The position numbers and the translations under genes were made by a program. 64,000 nucleotides of DNA from NCBI GenBank assembly GCA_963680875.1, contig OY804579.1, forward strand, positions 19,143,804 to 19,207,803, in the 5' to 3' direction. A model generated the notes under the pieces. That model was given only the letters and a program-made list of their open reading frames with translations. It was not told the origin of the DNA and did no database searches. Below, in pieces: positions 11,901 through 22,149 of this stretch. Every line of letters begins with the position of its first letter. Position 1 is the stretch's first letter. This DNA comes from Bathymodiolus brooksi. Taxonomy: Eukaryota > Mollusca > Bivalvia > Mytilida > Modiolidae.

Positions 11901-14900
11901 TTGTAGATAATTCTTTATGCATTTTTCTTTTGCCCATTATATTGTCTAACCTTCGACTATGACTTCTGATTACCTCTTTAATATCTTCAACCTTTTCTGA
12001 CACTTGTACTTTAAATAAACAAGAGGACATAGAAGTCCATCGTCTTCTGTTGTCATTTCTGTATTTAGAAGTGTGTAAGAAGAGTTTGAAAATACCAAAG
12101 GGGTAATCAGAATCTGCATATCTAAGAACAGACAACACAATGGCCAAAACGACAAACAACGATTTACAATACATACACATAAAACTAAAGATCGAGTAAC
12201 ACGAACCCCACTAATATAATATTAACCATTACTGTTTAAGGTTTTATTTTCAGCAGTAAGAATAATATACAATTTTAATACATGTTTCATCGACCCGATG
12301 AAAGTATATCGACAAAGGACGAGAGAAAAACAAAACAAAACTGTGAGAATATAAGTCGGTCTTGTACTCCTGTTCTTTGATAAGAGTTGTGGAACAATGA
12401 CAATAAGTCAAGTTGTGAACATTACTGGGGAAAAGGAAAAACAAAACAAAACTGTGAGAATATAAGTCGGTCTTGTACTCCTGTTCTTTGATAAGAGTTG
12501 TGGAACAATGACAATAAGTCAAGTTGTGAACATTACTGGGGAAAAGGAAAAACAAAACTACGCTATATAAAAAAACCAGTTGACATTGAATATTATTAAT
12601 GTAATACTAGGAAGATGATTACATAGTCTATTAATGGAAACAGTTAATGGGGTAATGAGTTATGGTGTTAAACGCCACTTTCAACCAGTTTTATTGGTGG
12701 AGGAAACCGGAGTACTCGAAGATAACCACCGACCTGCCGCAAGTCATTGACAAACGTAAACACATAACGTTGTGTCGAGTACACCTCGTCATGCGTGGGA
12801 TTCGAACTCACACTGTTAGTGGTGATAGGAACTGATTGCATATGTAGTTGTAAATCAAACTAACATACGATCACGACCACGACGGCCCCTCAGTTGTAAG
12901 GGACATATTGAAGTCACTGGAAATAGTTAAGCATTTTATTATAATGTGAAAATCGTCATTCTCTTCTCCATAACATGTTAACGTGGACTAATAAAGTGGT
13001 TCAGAATCGCTTAAATCTTCAAAAGCCCACCATTTTAACATCAACTTAAATCCATTATTTAACAATAAAATATCCATTTATACAATTTCGAAGTCATCAA
13101 ACTAGTTCGTCTTACAAACAAACAAACACCCATTCCATTAAGATTGACGAAGTTTTTTTAATTGGATGTATTATTATAAAAATCAGCGAATCATAAATTA
13201 ATTATTATGCATTCCTAAACCTAATTTTATTATGTGAAATCTGGTAGTTTCTTTTTAATGTCGTATTAATACGTTAGTATTCGCGTGGGAATTACAATTA
13301 AATTATACGTGATCCAATGAGTTACACATTTATCCACATGCTGGATATTGTCGTCTAGTCCTAATAGTCATTATCATGGACGAAAATATGATCACATGAG
13401 ACACAACAACAATTACAGAACGAATAGACGCTCACATGTGATGCAAAACAACAATCAAAATAGCGATCACTGACATCACTGGCTTCTGACATCATACCTA
13501 GTATATAACTGGGATAAGATGCTCTGCTGTAGGTATAGCCCATTGTCCATAAAAGATAAGTTGAATAACCTCATACATTATAATGGGCCTCACTAGTGAA
13601 CTATTCTGGGGCACATACGTTTACTCCTGGTTTTGTGTTTGGTTCGTGGTGCTTAATCTTAATATTCTGTGTATCACACCTTTTGGTACCTTCAAACATT
13701 TCTCAGCAGCAGTTTGGTTGGAGGCCAAATATGATGTCCATATTCCGTATGCCTCCCTTTGTCCTATCTTCCTGTTCTTTTCATGGATATATAAATAATT
13801 CTGCTCACATGACATTAAATAATAGTTAATCATTTAATCAGTCTCTTTATTTTCCCCATTATATTGTCAGTTCATCAAAATACGGCTTCTGATTATCACT
13901 TTGGTATCTCCAAACTTTTCTGATCTTATTTCATATTAATTGTTTAGTGGATGTTGCCACATTTAAATATGTTACTTCAAAAGCTTCAGGACTACACATG
14001 ACAACCGCCGATACTATTTTGAAACCAGTAGATTTCTGTCTAATATAAATGTAGTCCTTTGCAAGCAAATCCAACTTAATAGCAACTTACAATTTATGTT
14101 TAGGCATATCTGCGTTTTGGCTATGAATTTACTATGACAAAGCTGTCTCGTGTCATGTGCTCATGGGTTTGTTTTATTTATCGGCTGAAATTAAGATCAA
14201 ATCCGATTGATGGCCCTCATGTTACATTTCTAGTAAAACAATGGTCAAAAAGGCAATATTAAATCCCTGTAGACACACCAATAAAACTCTGATATGCATT
14301 GGACGTAAATAAAGGATACATCGCAAGTTGTAATAAGTTCAATCTTTCAGTAGCACAGCAAGTAGTTTTTATTTCCTAACCGTTTTAAATGACATTTTAA
14401 AATGTGACACAGAGCATAGATAGAAAGTCAAAATATTTCAATTTAGTACAAAGTTACTATACTATATAGCACGTTGTACCTAAAAGAAAAAAACATTTGT
14501 TACTCGGGTAACAATTAAAACAGTGATTGCTATACTATCCTTGGTCCCTTTATTATATACAATTGATGATATTTTAGATTAAAAACATAATGAATATATT
14601 ATGAAAATCCCAACCACTCTCCCCAAATATTTATGAAATCAGAATATATCAAGAAGAATGAAAACATATTATTTTTTATTTTGCTATGTAAAAACCTTAG
14701 ATAAACACGAGAAATCTAAATGGATGGCTTTCCTATCGATGTTAATATATTATTCATTATTCTCCGAACGGAAGCTATTGTATAATTTTCCTCAGTTGTG
14801 AATAATATTCAAATATTTAGTGGTGCATATTTTGTCCAGTAAAGGTAGAGATTACAGGATAAGTTAATCATATTCTTGACGATCAATAATTGACACAAGC

Positions 14901-17900
14901 CTATGTTGAATTAATTTAAGACTGTTTGGATTTAAACCGCAGTATGCTTTCCTGTTTTGTTCTTGTGGTTGTGTTTCCATTAAAGTAAGCGATTTGTTGT
15001 TAAGGCAAGTGTGTTTGTGTTTGTCTATAATACTGTGTATGCATAATGAATTAATTATAGATGTTTATCAACGTAAACTTCAATGTTATTATATTTATAT
15101 AGTGGCGGTCAGCTTTGTTTATGTAGAAAATCAAAGTAACTGTGAAACGCCACAGAGTCGAACCTAAGCTAATATAACGATGTTCGGTTCGTCATTATCT
15201 CCAGTTCTTTGTAAGAGGGTTCATGTCTTATTTATGTTATTTGTGTTTGCTTAGGCATAGTGGTGCCAATGCATATTGTGGTGGATTTTTCTTCCTCTTG
15301 TGTACTTTATGTTGCCAATTTCTCTTGATTTTCCATTTGTGATTGCCCTTCGGTATTCTCTAACGTTTATAAATTAGATTTTTCTCGCTTGCTCTAATGA
15401 TTTTCTTTGTCGCTGCGTAGGAGATCTAACTACATAACAGAAAAGTTCATGTTCAGGTGACTTTGTAAATAAAATTAGAACTGATGGTGTTTTGCTTGGA
15501 GAACAGAATTATGCGACCTTGATCACATTAAAATGTCCCGCAGTTCAGTTAAAATAGGTTTTTCCCTTATTAAATAAGCACTTAAATCGAAAAGTTTTAC
15601 ATTCTATCAATTACTCATCGCTGGTATAACCGACGGTTACACACTTAATTGTTGAATTAAAGAATTTGTTTCTGGCTTCAAAGTGCTACTATTAACAGAT
15701 TCAACGCCGATATGTATTTCCGCATTATGTATTTCTTATGGACCCGGAATGTTTGATCCGTACCGGCAAATAAAACATGGTAAATTATAGTCGCCAAACC
15801 AGATTAATTTTAATTCTGAGATTTACAGAGCGGCAATTTGAATCCGGAATCCTTCAGTGGTGATAGGTACCATACGGTCTACATAGGAACTGTGCATAGT
15901 GCATGCGCATGCTCCTATCGCCATTGTGAGTTGACGGAAACAGTAAAACATGCTTCAAAGCGTTGAATTATTTTCGTTGCATTTTATCCCATTTTATCGA
16001 TTGGGATAATATTTCTTCAAAAACTATTTAACTCGCGTCAAATACTCAAACAAACTTTGGCTTCCATGAATTAATTTATTCTTCCTGGTTTCTTTCGCAA
16101 TACATTCCACATGGCTTTTGAGGTTTTACTCTTATACTTCTAGTTTAATTATAATTATCTTACACAAAATTAGATAATTTATCAACTATTAATTCTTGGT
16201 AACAGGGTTTCTGTATTTATGATATGTATTATTGATGTCTTGGAACTAAATCAATATTTTGGATTATTGACTCCATTTTCCTAATTTGTTCCTGTAATCT
16301 AGCTAATTGATTTTGATTGCATCACACTGGCCTCGTATTGAGTTTTGTTGATGGTTATTTCTTATCTGTAAGAAATACCAACTGATTTTAATATCGCATG
16401 TAAAACGAAAGGTTTGCATTCGACATATGCTGTCTACTGAGATAGTATTCTAGTATTCAGTTAACAATGACCTCCCGTTTGTTCAATCACTGTTTGTCTT
16501 GTGGTCTTTGACATAATTTGATCATTTCAAGTGCTGTATATGTTTGATATTGTTTTGTGTCCATTTGGCTGCAATTATTATGTAGACAGATTGATGGTAC
16601 CCGAAAATAGTAATGTTATTGTGCTTTATTAAACTATTTACTGCAGTCTTATTATACGCAGATTTTACTTCGCCTTTCACTTATTACAAATTTAATCTAA
16701 TATTAAGTCAATTTACTGATAAGATCTCTTGCTATAGAGTCAACTCCTAATTGTATTAGGAAGTTAACTATTACAACATCAAACGAAATTATTCATCTGT
16801 TGTAATTGAATAAAATATTTACAATACGTGACAACTCGGTAGTTGTATGATGCGCATGAAAAAGATAAACAATGATATTCCTAACCTATACACTGGTCTA
16901 TCTTATTTGAATCTCATCCATTTTAATATCTAAAAAAGAACTGTGCTCGGTAGATATAGTCCAGTGATAAATACTACTACATTAGTGTAACAAGAAGTGT
17001 TTGAAGATACCAAAGGAATAAACAGAAGCCGTAAGTCGAGGAAAGACAGTCAATACAAAGGTCAAAAGAACAAATAACTATGTACAAAACATTACACAGA
17101 AAAGTAAAGATCGAGCAACAATAACTCACCTAATAAAGGGGTGAACTCAGGAGCTCCGGATTTAATTAGAAATACATCCATCCTTGGATTAGCTTAAATC
17201 GACACTAAGATAAAAACAACTATATACCTAAAAAATGCTACAAGTATCAACCATATTAATATAAAGTTAACATATTAAAATACACATGTTTATCTTTAAC
17301 TGTATACGATGGCTTTGTATGCTATCTAATATTTAAATGATGGTTAAGGCCATTTGCTTTTAATAGAAATAATATTATACATATGACAACTTATGTGTCA
17401 CGGGAGATTAAACATATAATACCTAATGTTCAAACTTAGAGCGTTATTTATAAGCAACGGTATTCACCCAGTTTTATGTGAGGGTTGACATTTTCTTTAT
17501 ATGTGGAAAACAGTTACATGACTGTTTCATTGACAATTGGGAGAATAACACTAATTCAACACCGCCACTTTTTATTGCAGTGTCTGTATCATGCCATGAA
17601 AGTGAGCGATCGTGGATATTTGTGTTAGTTGTATCGATTTTTCCTTTTCTAATACATTGTGGAACTGTTCAGCGTAGTGTAGTTTCCTTTTCTAATACAT
17701 TGTGGAACTGTTCAGCGTAGTGTAGTTTCCTTTTCTAATACATTGTGGAACTGTTCAGCGTAGTGTAGTTTACTTTTCATCTTATTAATGGCAATTCATC
17801 CAAACAATAAACAAATCAAATTTATATATCAAACATTAATATCAGAAAGCAAAATCCCTGACATACTTCGAAACCCAGCTAAAGATTACTGAATGAGGAA

Positions 17901-20900
17901 TATAGCCCTTAGTTTTAATAAACAAGTCTCCATTGTAATATTTGTGAATTTTGAAACAGTATTCTAGTACCGATGTGACTAAGATCGTACTACCAGTGTT
18001 ATTGCGCGTGTTACATGTAGTTTATATAAAGACGATCTGTCTATAATAAGTTTTTTTTTTGTTGAGACAATCTCACAAACCGACATATACGTAGACAAAT
18101 GAAATGAGTTTCAATATTTTTTTAGTAAAGCTCTTCAATAAAAGTCCCATACCACAAGTCTTGACAATGTATACATTAATATACTATATAACAGTAATAT
18201 ACTGCTATGTATTACACAAAAGCTATCTTGACAGGATATTCACCTGACAAAAATAACACAAGGCACTTTGTGAACAATCCGATTATCTTGTTTGTGTTTT
18301 TTTTTTTAAATTCAGTATTTTTCATTATAAAATTACTTCAATAAACAACGTAAATATATGTTTATATGTAAATTAATTTTAATTTCATTCTGATTGAAAA
18401 GATCTCTAACAAGAATTCATTGTATAAACGGATAACAAAACATCATATATGTATCGTATCAACTTGTATGAATAACACAAACGTAGATATCTAATTTAGT
18501 GTGCACAATTGTATGTTAAAACACAAGTAGTAAACAATAACATATAACTTTAATATTAATAAAAACATTAAAGGTAATAATTCGTAATCCAACGCTTTGA
18601 TCTTTGTTTTGTTAAATTGGAGATCATTCTGTTATACAAACCAATTTATTGTCTTTGAAAAGAATACACAACTGATATATACGATGTTGCCGTCATTAAT
18701 ATCAGTTCCAAATCTAATCGTAGCGTTCTCTCTGTCAACCAAACGAAGCCTAATATACTCATGCATCTACTTTTATAAAAACTAGTTTAAAATCGTGTAG
18801 ATCTAATTACCAATAATAACATTTAGTGACACAATTGACATTAAAAATACGCACAAAATTACAGGTCATTCACCCTTAAACCCCATTGCAATGACCTGAA
18901 CCAATGTTAAAGTTTACATCAGTTTGTAAATTACAGAACAACTGTACTTACTAAACAACTGTAATAAAAAAAAAAATTCTGTGACACCTTGTATGTTATT
19001 TGGAGAGTTTTACATATTTTTGGGAGGACATTTTGGAAAAAAAAATAGAACAAATATCAGCAACATGTTGACAAACAATGTTTAGGCATATAATATGGAA
19101 CATTATTGTATGGATTTCTCAAATCCGATAATTTCGTTGTTGCAGTTTGCATTTGCAATTCATGTTAATGTTGTAACTTTTTGAACTTGATTCAGCCCTG
19201 TGCTACACAAATCTGATAAATTACCATCTTGAATAACTAATATTTTAATATCAATTAAGATTATTCCTGTTTGATTTGTAACAACCCCCCCTCCCCCCAC
19301 CCCATCCCACCATTACTGACAAAAATATATCACATGTTCGGAACTTTTCCAAAATTCAATAGCAGAATCATAGAAAGAGACCAAATTAAATACTTCTGAC
19401 TAACAAATGCATGGCCACTTACTGTCCTGGTTTGGTACAGGCACTTCAAATAATATTCGCGGAGTTAAACTAGTTCTATGGGCTATAAATAATGATACTA
19501 AATAGTGTTAATACTATAACTCTTTCAGTTATTCAACTTTGAACTTATTAAGATGACGAAGTAGTCAGCATGTACCAATATGTTTACTTTGCTATTTCAA
19601 TACACCAATCTTGTTTTGCAGGTAGTGTTTTTGACGTCATTCATATGAGATCTAAAGGAATCCATAATTTAAAACAAAACCCATTACAACGGTTCAGGTC
19701 TGTGACAGTTTATGTTATACAATTTCCGAGAGGGTCGATTGAATAATAAGTAACATGCAATTACGGCCATCTCAGGTTAGCAATTGTCCTAGGGAAAACA
19801 GTGAGTATCATGTTAACAATTATTGATGTTCACGTCCTTAGATGGTCGTTTTATTATACTAAACAGACAAAAGCAAGAGAAATATAATTATCATGCAATC
19901 ATTTCATTTGTTCCATGTATAAAACAAATGTTTGGTAATCGAAAACATTAAAACATAACCGTGAAGTGTAGCGCAGACGTGAAATAGGACACCATTGAAA
20001 TCGATTGCAACGATGCTTTCTTTTGTTCTTTTCAGTATGTTAGGGTTGTCCCTGTACAGATAAAAAATTGTCTGAGGTCATGTGATTATATTGATCCAAT
20101 AGAAAACATGCATATACTGTGAGCTATAATAATTATAATTATAGTTACTGTATTCAGGTAAAATCCTGATAAATTCAAATTGTTATTCAAGTCAATTTAT
20201 TTTAAAGCGATGCCATATTTGTTATATCATACATGAATCGTGGATAGACCCAAATAATATATAGCAAAACGCAGAAAATAACGTTTGTCAATCAGGTCTA
20301 CAAAGACCTCAAAAGTAGAGTATAGCACATTTTGTCCTCAAGCGCTCTATTTTAACATTACTCTTTTGTTATACGTAATTAATCAATCGAAATGTTGCTC
20401 ACTGGAACACATTTATGATGGACGCAAGAGTTCATAATCACTCATCTTAACTATCGCTAGAAACTTTTAATATACACAAATCTGAAGTATAAAGCTTACA
20501 AACGTAACAGATAAATATTGAGTTAAAGGAATATATATATTTAGTTTTGTTAATACATGTATTGTTACGTCATTCGGTCTCGACAGAATGGTATATTCCT
20601 TTCACTCAATAGTTTGTATAACCTTGTGTCATGTATCGAATATATCTTTTGTCAATATGGTCAAAAATATGATTCCATCTGTATATGAATATGAAACCAA
20701 ATGAAAGAAACAGATTTTAAAATTTAATGACAATTAAGAAGGATCATATGAGGAATGTCATACAATAAGCTTCGTTTATCAAAATGTTCCCTCTGATTTA
20801 AAATCGTAGGAGTAAAAATTTGCTAAATGTTCAATATTTCACAATTTACAGTTTTTTTTTTTTTAATTTAATATCTCCTTGTGACTTTTTTTTCTGAAAT

Positions 20901-21785
20901 AAACAAAGTAATTTTAAACGTTTGCGGTAATCATTTGATATATGGGTACAGAGCGTACACATCTAGAGTTGTTTAATTGGGTTTATAAATGTTAAAAACA
21001 TAGGTCTGTAATATGTCTTTTTGGTCCCAATAATTTGTTATTGATATAATAAAATACATTGTGTGCAGGGGCGGATCCAGGGGGCGCCCCCCCCCCCCCC
21101 CCTAAAATTAGAATAAATATGATTTTTTTGGCGTAAAATCGTTATTTTTCACACGAAATACCCCAAAAATGTTCGCGCCTCCCTACGCTCGGCGCAATTT
21201 TTTTAAGTGCGCCCCCTTAACTTGAAATCCTGGATCCGCCCCTGGTGTGTGTTAGAGTGATTTCCTTTATAGATCATAATAATGCTTTAAAGCGAAATAC
21301 GGTACATGTATCTCATTTATGAACATTAAAAATGACAAAAAACCAAACGATTAGGTGTATTAACACATCACGAATGTCATATATTACAATAACACGAAAC
21401 CTAGAATGACCAAACGAACACAGATTAACAAAGTTGGAAAACAATATTGTCATATAATGTGACGATAAACAACTTCTGAACAGACAGGAAAACAAATATC
21501 TTTTTTGACAATACCAACTCCAATAAAACCGATATAAAGGTAAATTTATAAGCTGTTAGGATAGAAATCTGTTAATTCTTACCATTTTGATTCTTCTCCC
21601 TCTTGTTTGATCACTCTGTATATCCCTTCAATAACCATAAACACATTAGTCAATGCAAGTAGCCAATACAAGTCGTTATTTTCTATATCAGCAACCCTCC
21701 ATACTGTCAATATACAATGCACTATTAAACCTAAGCGTACAACAACAGCAGCAAGTTTTTTCCATAAATTTATCATAATTTTCAT
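2242..21785 (-). CDS. TMEM26: TMEM26-family multipass membrane protein, complete gene in three exons
   Basis: The spliced frame is complement(21583-21785, 5032-5179, 2242-2970): 1,080 nt including the stop, giving 359 residues. This is close to the roughly 370 of vertebrate TMEM26. Both introns are GT/AG with matching phases: phase 2 inside Trp68 and phase 0 after Gly117. About eight hydrophobic segments are visible (near 11-31, 39-58, 71-89, 133-149, 161-180, 190-212, 253-275 and 282-310). Family hallmarks I recognise are VWRV (28-31), YWLLAL (40-45), KWFSP (67-71), RDQLSQLL (155-162), QDGPFL (265-270) and TAKN with MYRLVV (291-307). A sequon NIT sits at 103-105 in the loop after the third segment, and an acidic linker spans 228-242. 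The start is the first Met before the first hydrophobic segment. The molecular role of TMEM26 is not well defined; it is a surface marker of beige fat in mammals. It is a bivalve orthologue or lineage paralogue. Confidence 0.88.
3478..3695 (-). mobile_element. tRNA-derived SINE, family C
   Basis: Read on the minus strand, the head CGGTGGCACAATGGTTAA has an A-box-like pattern. About 30 nt later GGTCGATCAC takes the place of a B box. The body follows, with words such as GTATGCTCGAAATC and GTCCGTCTCC. A related body lies at 59395-59575. The layout resembles the molluscan V-SINE type (RUDI-like), which I suggest only from memory. Confidence 0.55.
4556..4833 (-). mobile_element. tRNA-derived SINE, family B, full length with target duplication
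   Basis: On the minus strand the head starts GGGCCCGGGTGGCTCAAT, with the A box in TGGCTCAATGAG and the B box in GGGTTCGCGCCC. The body shared with family A follows, and the element ends in a short (AATC)n tail. A 13-bp target duplication, TAAATCTAGTTGG at 4543-4555 and TAAATCTACTTGG at 4834-4846, differs at one base. This marks the exact insertion in TMEM26 intron 2. Confidence 0.85.
5032..5179 (-). CDS. TMEM26: TMEM26 exon 2
   Basis: 148 nt encoding the last base of the Trp68 codon through Gly117. The acceptor is TTCTTTTTCAG followed by GTTCAGTCC; the donor is GGG followed by GTAAAT. With exon 1 it forms KWFSP, a junction conserved in the family, and it includes the third hydrophobic segment and an NIT sequon. 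It is shorter than the matching stretch in vertebrates, whose variable loop is longer. Confidence 0.85.
5748..6532 (+). repeat. Short dispersed motif CCGTATAAGGAAATGT, about five copies
   Basis: Variants of a roughly 16-base word ACCGTATAAGGAAATGT occur near 5752, 5853, 5888, 5920 and 6512. Most are followed by a CCAT or CCATA. Spacing is irregular, so this is either a decayed minisatellite or a recurring site. It lies in intron 1 of TMEM26. Confidence 0.5.
6695..6860 (+). repeat. Dispersed repeat R2, terminal segment
   Basis: The order is GGGGTTCGTGTTACTCGATC, a TTTAGTTTT word, TGGCCATTGTGTTGTCTG and CCCCTTTGGTATCTTTAAAC. The last part is the reverse complement of the 59-bp satellite monomer at 23151-35599. 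Other copies are at 11880, 12070, 13840, 16990, 39718 and 61808. Confidence 0.75.
7932..8198 (+). mobile_element. tRNA-derived SINE, family B
   Basis: Head GGGCCCGGGTGGCTCAAT with B box GGGTTCACGCCC, then the body ending in GTGGCGTTAAACAC and an AATC-type tail. A likely target duplication is TGGTATGAG, at 7918-7926 and 8199-8207. A few unmatched bases sit between the left copy and the head. The open frame 8001-8249 is a by-product of the SINE. Confidence 0.8.
8460..8505 (-). repeat. R2 fragment
   Basis: The words TTTGAAGATACC and ATGGGGTAATC match the start of the 59-bp monomer. The rest of the element is missing. Confidence 0.4.
8935..9085 (+). repeat. Dispersed repeat R3
   Basis: Shares CTCATGTCTTATTTACGTTA, TGTGTTTGCTT and CGGTATTCTCTAAC with 15190-15375 and, reversed, with 41695-41930. 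The end resembles the R2 terminal segment, so R3 may be a diverged R2 subfamily. The open frame 8842-9087 is only partly this repeat and is not a gene. Confidence 0.6.
9324..9474. mobile_element. MITE with TGGGTTGCACAAAC inverted ends
   Basis: The left end CTGGGTTGCACAAAC (from 9328) and the right end GTTTGTGCAACCCAG (to 9469) are perfect inverted copies. Weaker pairing extends a few bases outward. The inside is AT-rich, with TCAATTAAA words on the left and AATTGACA words on the right that pair in part. No target duplication is clear, so the superfamily is open. Confidence 0.65.
9774..10616. mobile_element. Foldback-like element with GGACAATAGCCCC-repeat ends and 9-bp target duplication
   Basis: The left end (to about 9888) holds five or so tandem copies of GGACAATAGCCCCC or GGACAATTGCCCCC. 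The right end (from 10531) holds the inverse, GGGGGCTATTGTCC. The inner border AATTGCCCCCC with a T run is also mirrored on the right. The sequence ATAAAGTAT flanks the whole block, at 9765-9773 and 10617-10625, as a 9-bp target duplication. Repeated-unit inverted ends with a 9-bp duplication fit foldback or Mutator-like non-autonomous elements. There is no transposase. A second element is nested at 9999-10168. Confidence 0.7.
9999..10168. mobile_element. Nested MITE with CACAGGGG ends and 8-bp target duplication
   Basis: The element starts CACAGGGGCTTGAATCGC and ends GCGATTCAAGCCCCTGTG, and is flanked on both sides by ATATTAAT (9991-9998 and 10169-10176). The 8-bp duplication and CAGGGG-type ends suggest the hAT superfamily. 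The right arm is present twice (10070-10113 and 10117-10168), so the element carries an internal arm duplication. It sits inside the foldback-like element and is therefore younger. Confidence 0.75.
10902..11240. repeat. Two-copy tandem duplication, 167-bp period
   Basis: CGGCTGTATCGAGAAACAG occurs at 10904 and 11071, and the following 165 bases agree closely through TATCTCCGATTTCTATG. Copy 2 has an extra CTCATAC-type insertion. The minus-strand frames across it are artefacts of the duplication. Confidence 0.8.
11683..11704 (+). other. Potential G-quadruplex tract
   Basis: Four G runs of three to six bases are separated by single A residues (GGGAGGGGGAGGGGG then AGGGGGG). This meets the usual G3+N1-7 rule. 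It lies in TMEM26 intron 1, on the strand opposite the transcript. Confidence 0.6.
11880..12215. repeat. Inverted pair of R2 copies
   Basis: 11880-11995 is R2 in plus orientation (TAGTTTTCTGTGTAGTGTTT to TAATATCTTCAACC). 12070-12215 is R2 in minus orientation (TTTGAAAATACC to CGAGTAACACGAACCCC). The two face each other tail to tail, with about 75 bases between. Open frames reported here lie inside the repeat and are not genes. Confidence 0.7.
12328..12558. repeat. Tandem duplication, 111-bp period, 2.1 copies
   Basis: CTGTGAGAATATAAGTCGGT occurs at 12341 and 12452. The intervening 111 bases repeat without visible change, and the first bases of a third copy (AAAAACAAAACTA) follow. The near-perfect match points to a recent event. 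Confidence 0.9.
12655..12889 (-). mobile_element. tRNA-derived SINE, family A
   Basis: On the minus strand the head reads GGGGCCGTCGTGGTCGTGA, a B box GAGTTCGAATCC follows, and the shared body ends in GGCGTTTAACACC. A stretch of the body near the tail is missing compared with 37820-38080. No clear target duplication is seen. Confidence 0.75.
13840..13935 (+). repeat. R2 fragment
   Basis: CCCCATTATATTGTCAG, GGCTTCTGATTATCAC and TTTGGTATCTCCAAAC follow the order of the R2 terminal segment. The copy is diverged and short. Confidence 0.55.
15190..15375 (+). repeat. Dispersed repeat R3
   Basis: CCAGTTCTTTGTAAGAGG, TTCATGTCTTATTTATG and GATTGCCCTTCGGTATTCTC match 8935-9085 and 41695-41930 (reversed). 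This is the most complete plus-strand copy. Confidence 0.65.
16990..17165 (-). repeat. R2 terminal segment
   Basis: TTTGAAGATACCAAAGGAAT through AAAGATCGAGCAACA and on to GAACTCAGGAGCTCCGGA. It keeps one monomer-equivalent of the 59-bp satellite, followed by the downstream R2 sequence. It therefore shows the ancestral single-copy arrangement. Confidence 0.7.
17378..17639 (+). repeat. Dispersed repeat R4
   Basis: Begins near ATGACAACTTATGTGTCACG and runs to the 43-bp tandem repeat. The CGCCACTTTTTATTGCAGTG and GAAAGTGAGCG words match the other R4 copies at 35940 and 62440. The open frame 17478-17720 lies in the repeat. Confidence 0.5.
17640..17768 (+). repeat. 43-bp tandem repeat, three copies
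   Basis: Three identical 43-bp units (17640-17682, 17683-17725, 17726-17768), each with CTAATACATTGTGGAACTG and TTCAGCGTAGTGTAG. The unit is the terminal part of R4: compare GGAACTGTTCCGACATAGTG in the copy at 62620. Confidence 0.9.
19325..19500 (-). repeat. R4 copy, reversed
   Basis: GTTCGGAACTTTTCC, a GCATGGCCACTTACTGTCC region, TGGTACAGGCACTTCAA and AGTTCTATGGGC are the reverse of the R4 order. A similar reversed copy is at 45250-45470. A C-rich tract (19284-19310) lies just to the left. Confidence 0.5.
21066..21244. mobile_element. hAT-like MITE with CAGGGGCGGATCCAGG ends
   Basis: Inverted ends CAGGGGCGGATCCAGG and CCTGGATCCGCCCCTG bound 179 bp with a long C run and the words CCTACGCTCGGCGC. 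The flanks (TTGTGTG left, GTGTGTGT right) resemble each other but are not an exact 8-bp duplication. Elements with these ends are, from memory, widespread in marine invertebrates. Confidence 0.8.
21583..21785 (-). CDS. TMEM26: TMEM26 exon 1 (first coding exon)
   Basis: Encodes residues 1-67 and two bases of Trp68, ending TCAAAATG before a consensus GTAAGA donor. It holds the first two hydrophobic segments and the family words VWRV and YWLLAL. The Met at 21785 gives an N-terminus of the usual length. Met4 in the same frame would also serve, and I cannot exclude an upstream non-coding exon. Confidence 0.88.
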
Positions 21786-22149
21786 ATAAAAAATTCCTAC
21801 ACAAATTTACGTGTTTTAGTTGATAAATTACAGACTTTTAACATAGTCGGGTATAAACAGGACATTATAAAATAACAGGTGGAGGTTGTTATTTGTTCAT
21901 TGGTTCGGAATTAAAGAGAACGTATTGGAGCGTGGAAATGATATTGTAATTACTGTTTAAATTAAAATTTTATTTTTCATCTGAAACATGACAAATATAT
22001 ATATTTATTTGTTGAGTAATATTGTTTGTTTACTGTAACAGTGTGTTCCATGTTACATCATATCAAATATAAAATATATATAAAAACAACATTTTTTGTA
22101 CGAATGAACAGTTTATATTTTATATATTACATTTTAAGGGTTTTTAATC
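21786..22149. other. Region upstream of TMEM26
   Basis: Contains the 5' UTR and probably the promoter of the minus-strand gene, unless a further 5' exon exists. I see no clear TATA box or initiator and no repeat boundary. Confidence 0.35.

Larger units (their letters stand above)
5180..21582 (-). other. TMEM26 intron 1, repeat-filled
   Basis: A 16,403-bp intron with a GTAAGA donor at 21582 and a TTTTTCAG acceptor ending at 5180. It holds most of the small mobile elements listed separately. Stretches without a separate entry (for example 5180-5745, 6870-7690, 13940-15190, 15380-16985, 17770-19265 and 19505-21060) are AT-rich, and I see no gene, RNA or clear repeat in them. Confidence 0.8.

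Noticed and set aside
11881..12180. 99-codon minus-strand frame starting [11 protein letters not shown]
   Set aside because: It runs through the inverted R2 pair. The same words occur out of frame in other R2 copies.
12250..12555. 101-codon minus-strand frame with an internal peptide repeat
   Set aside because: The peptide repeat is the 111-bp DNA duplication (37 codons), not a protein feature.
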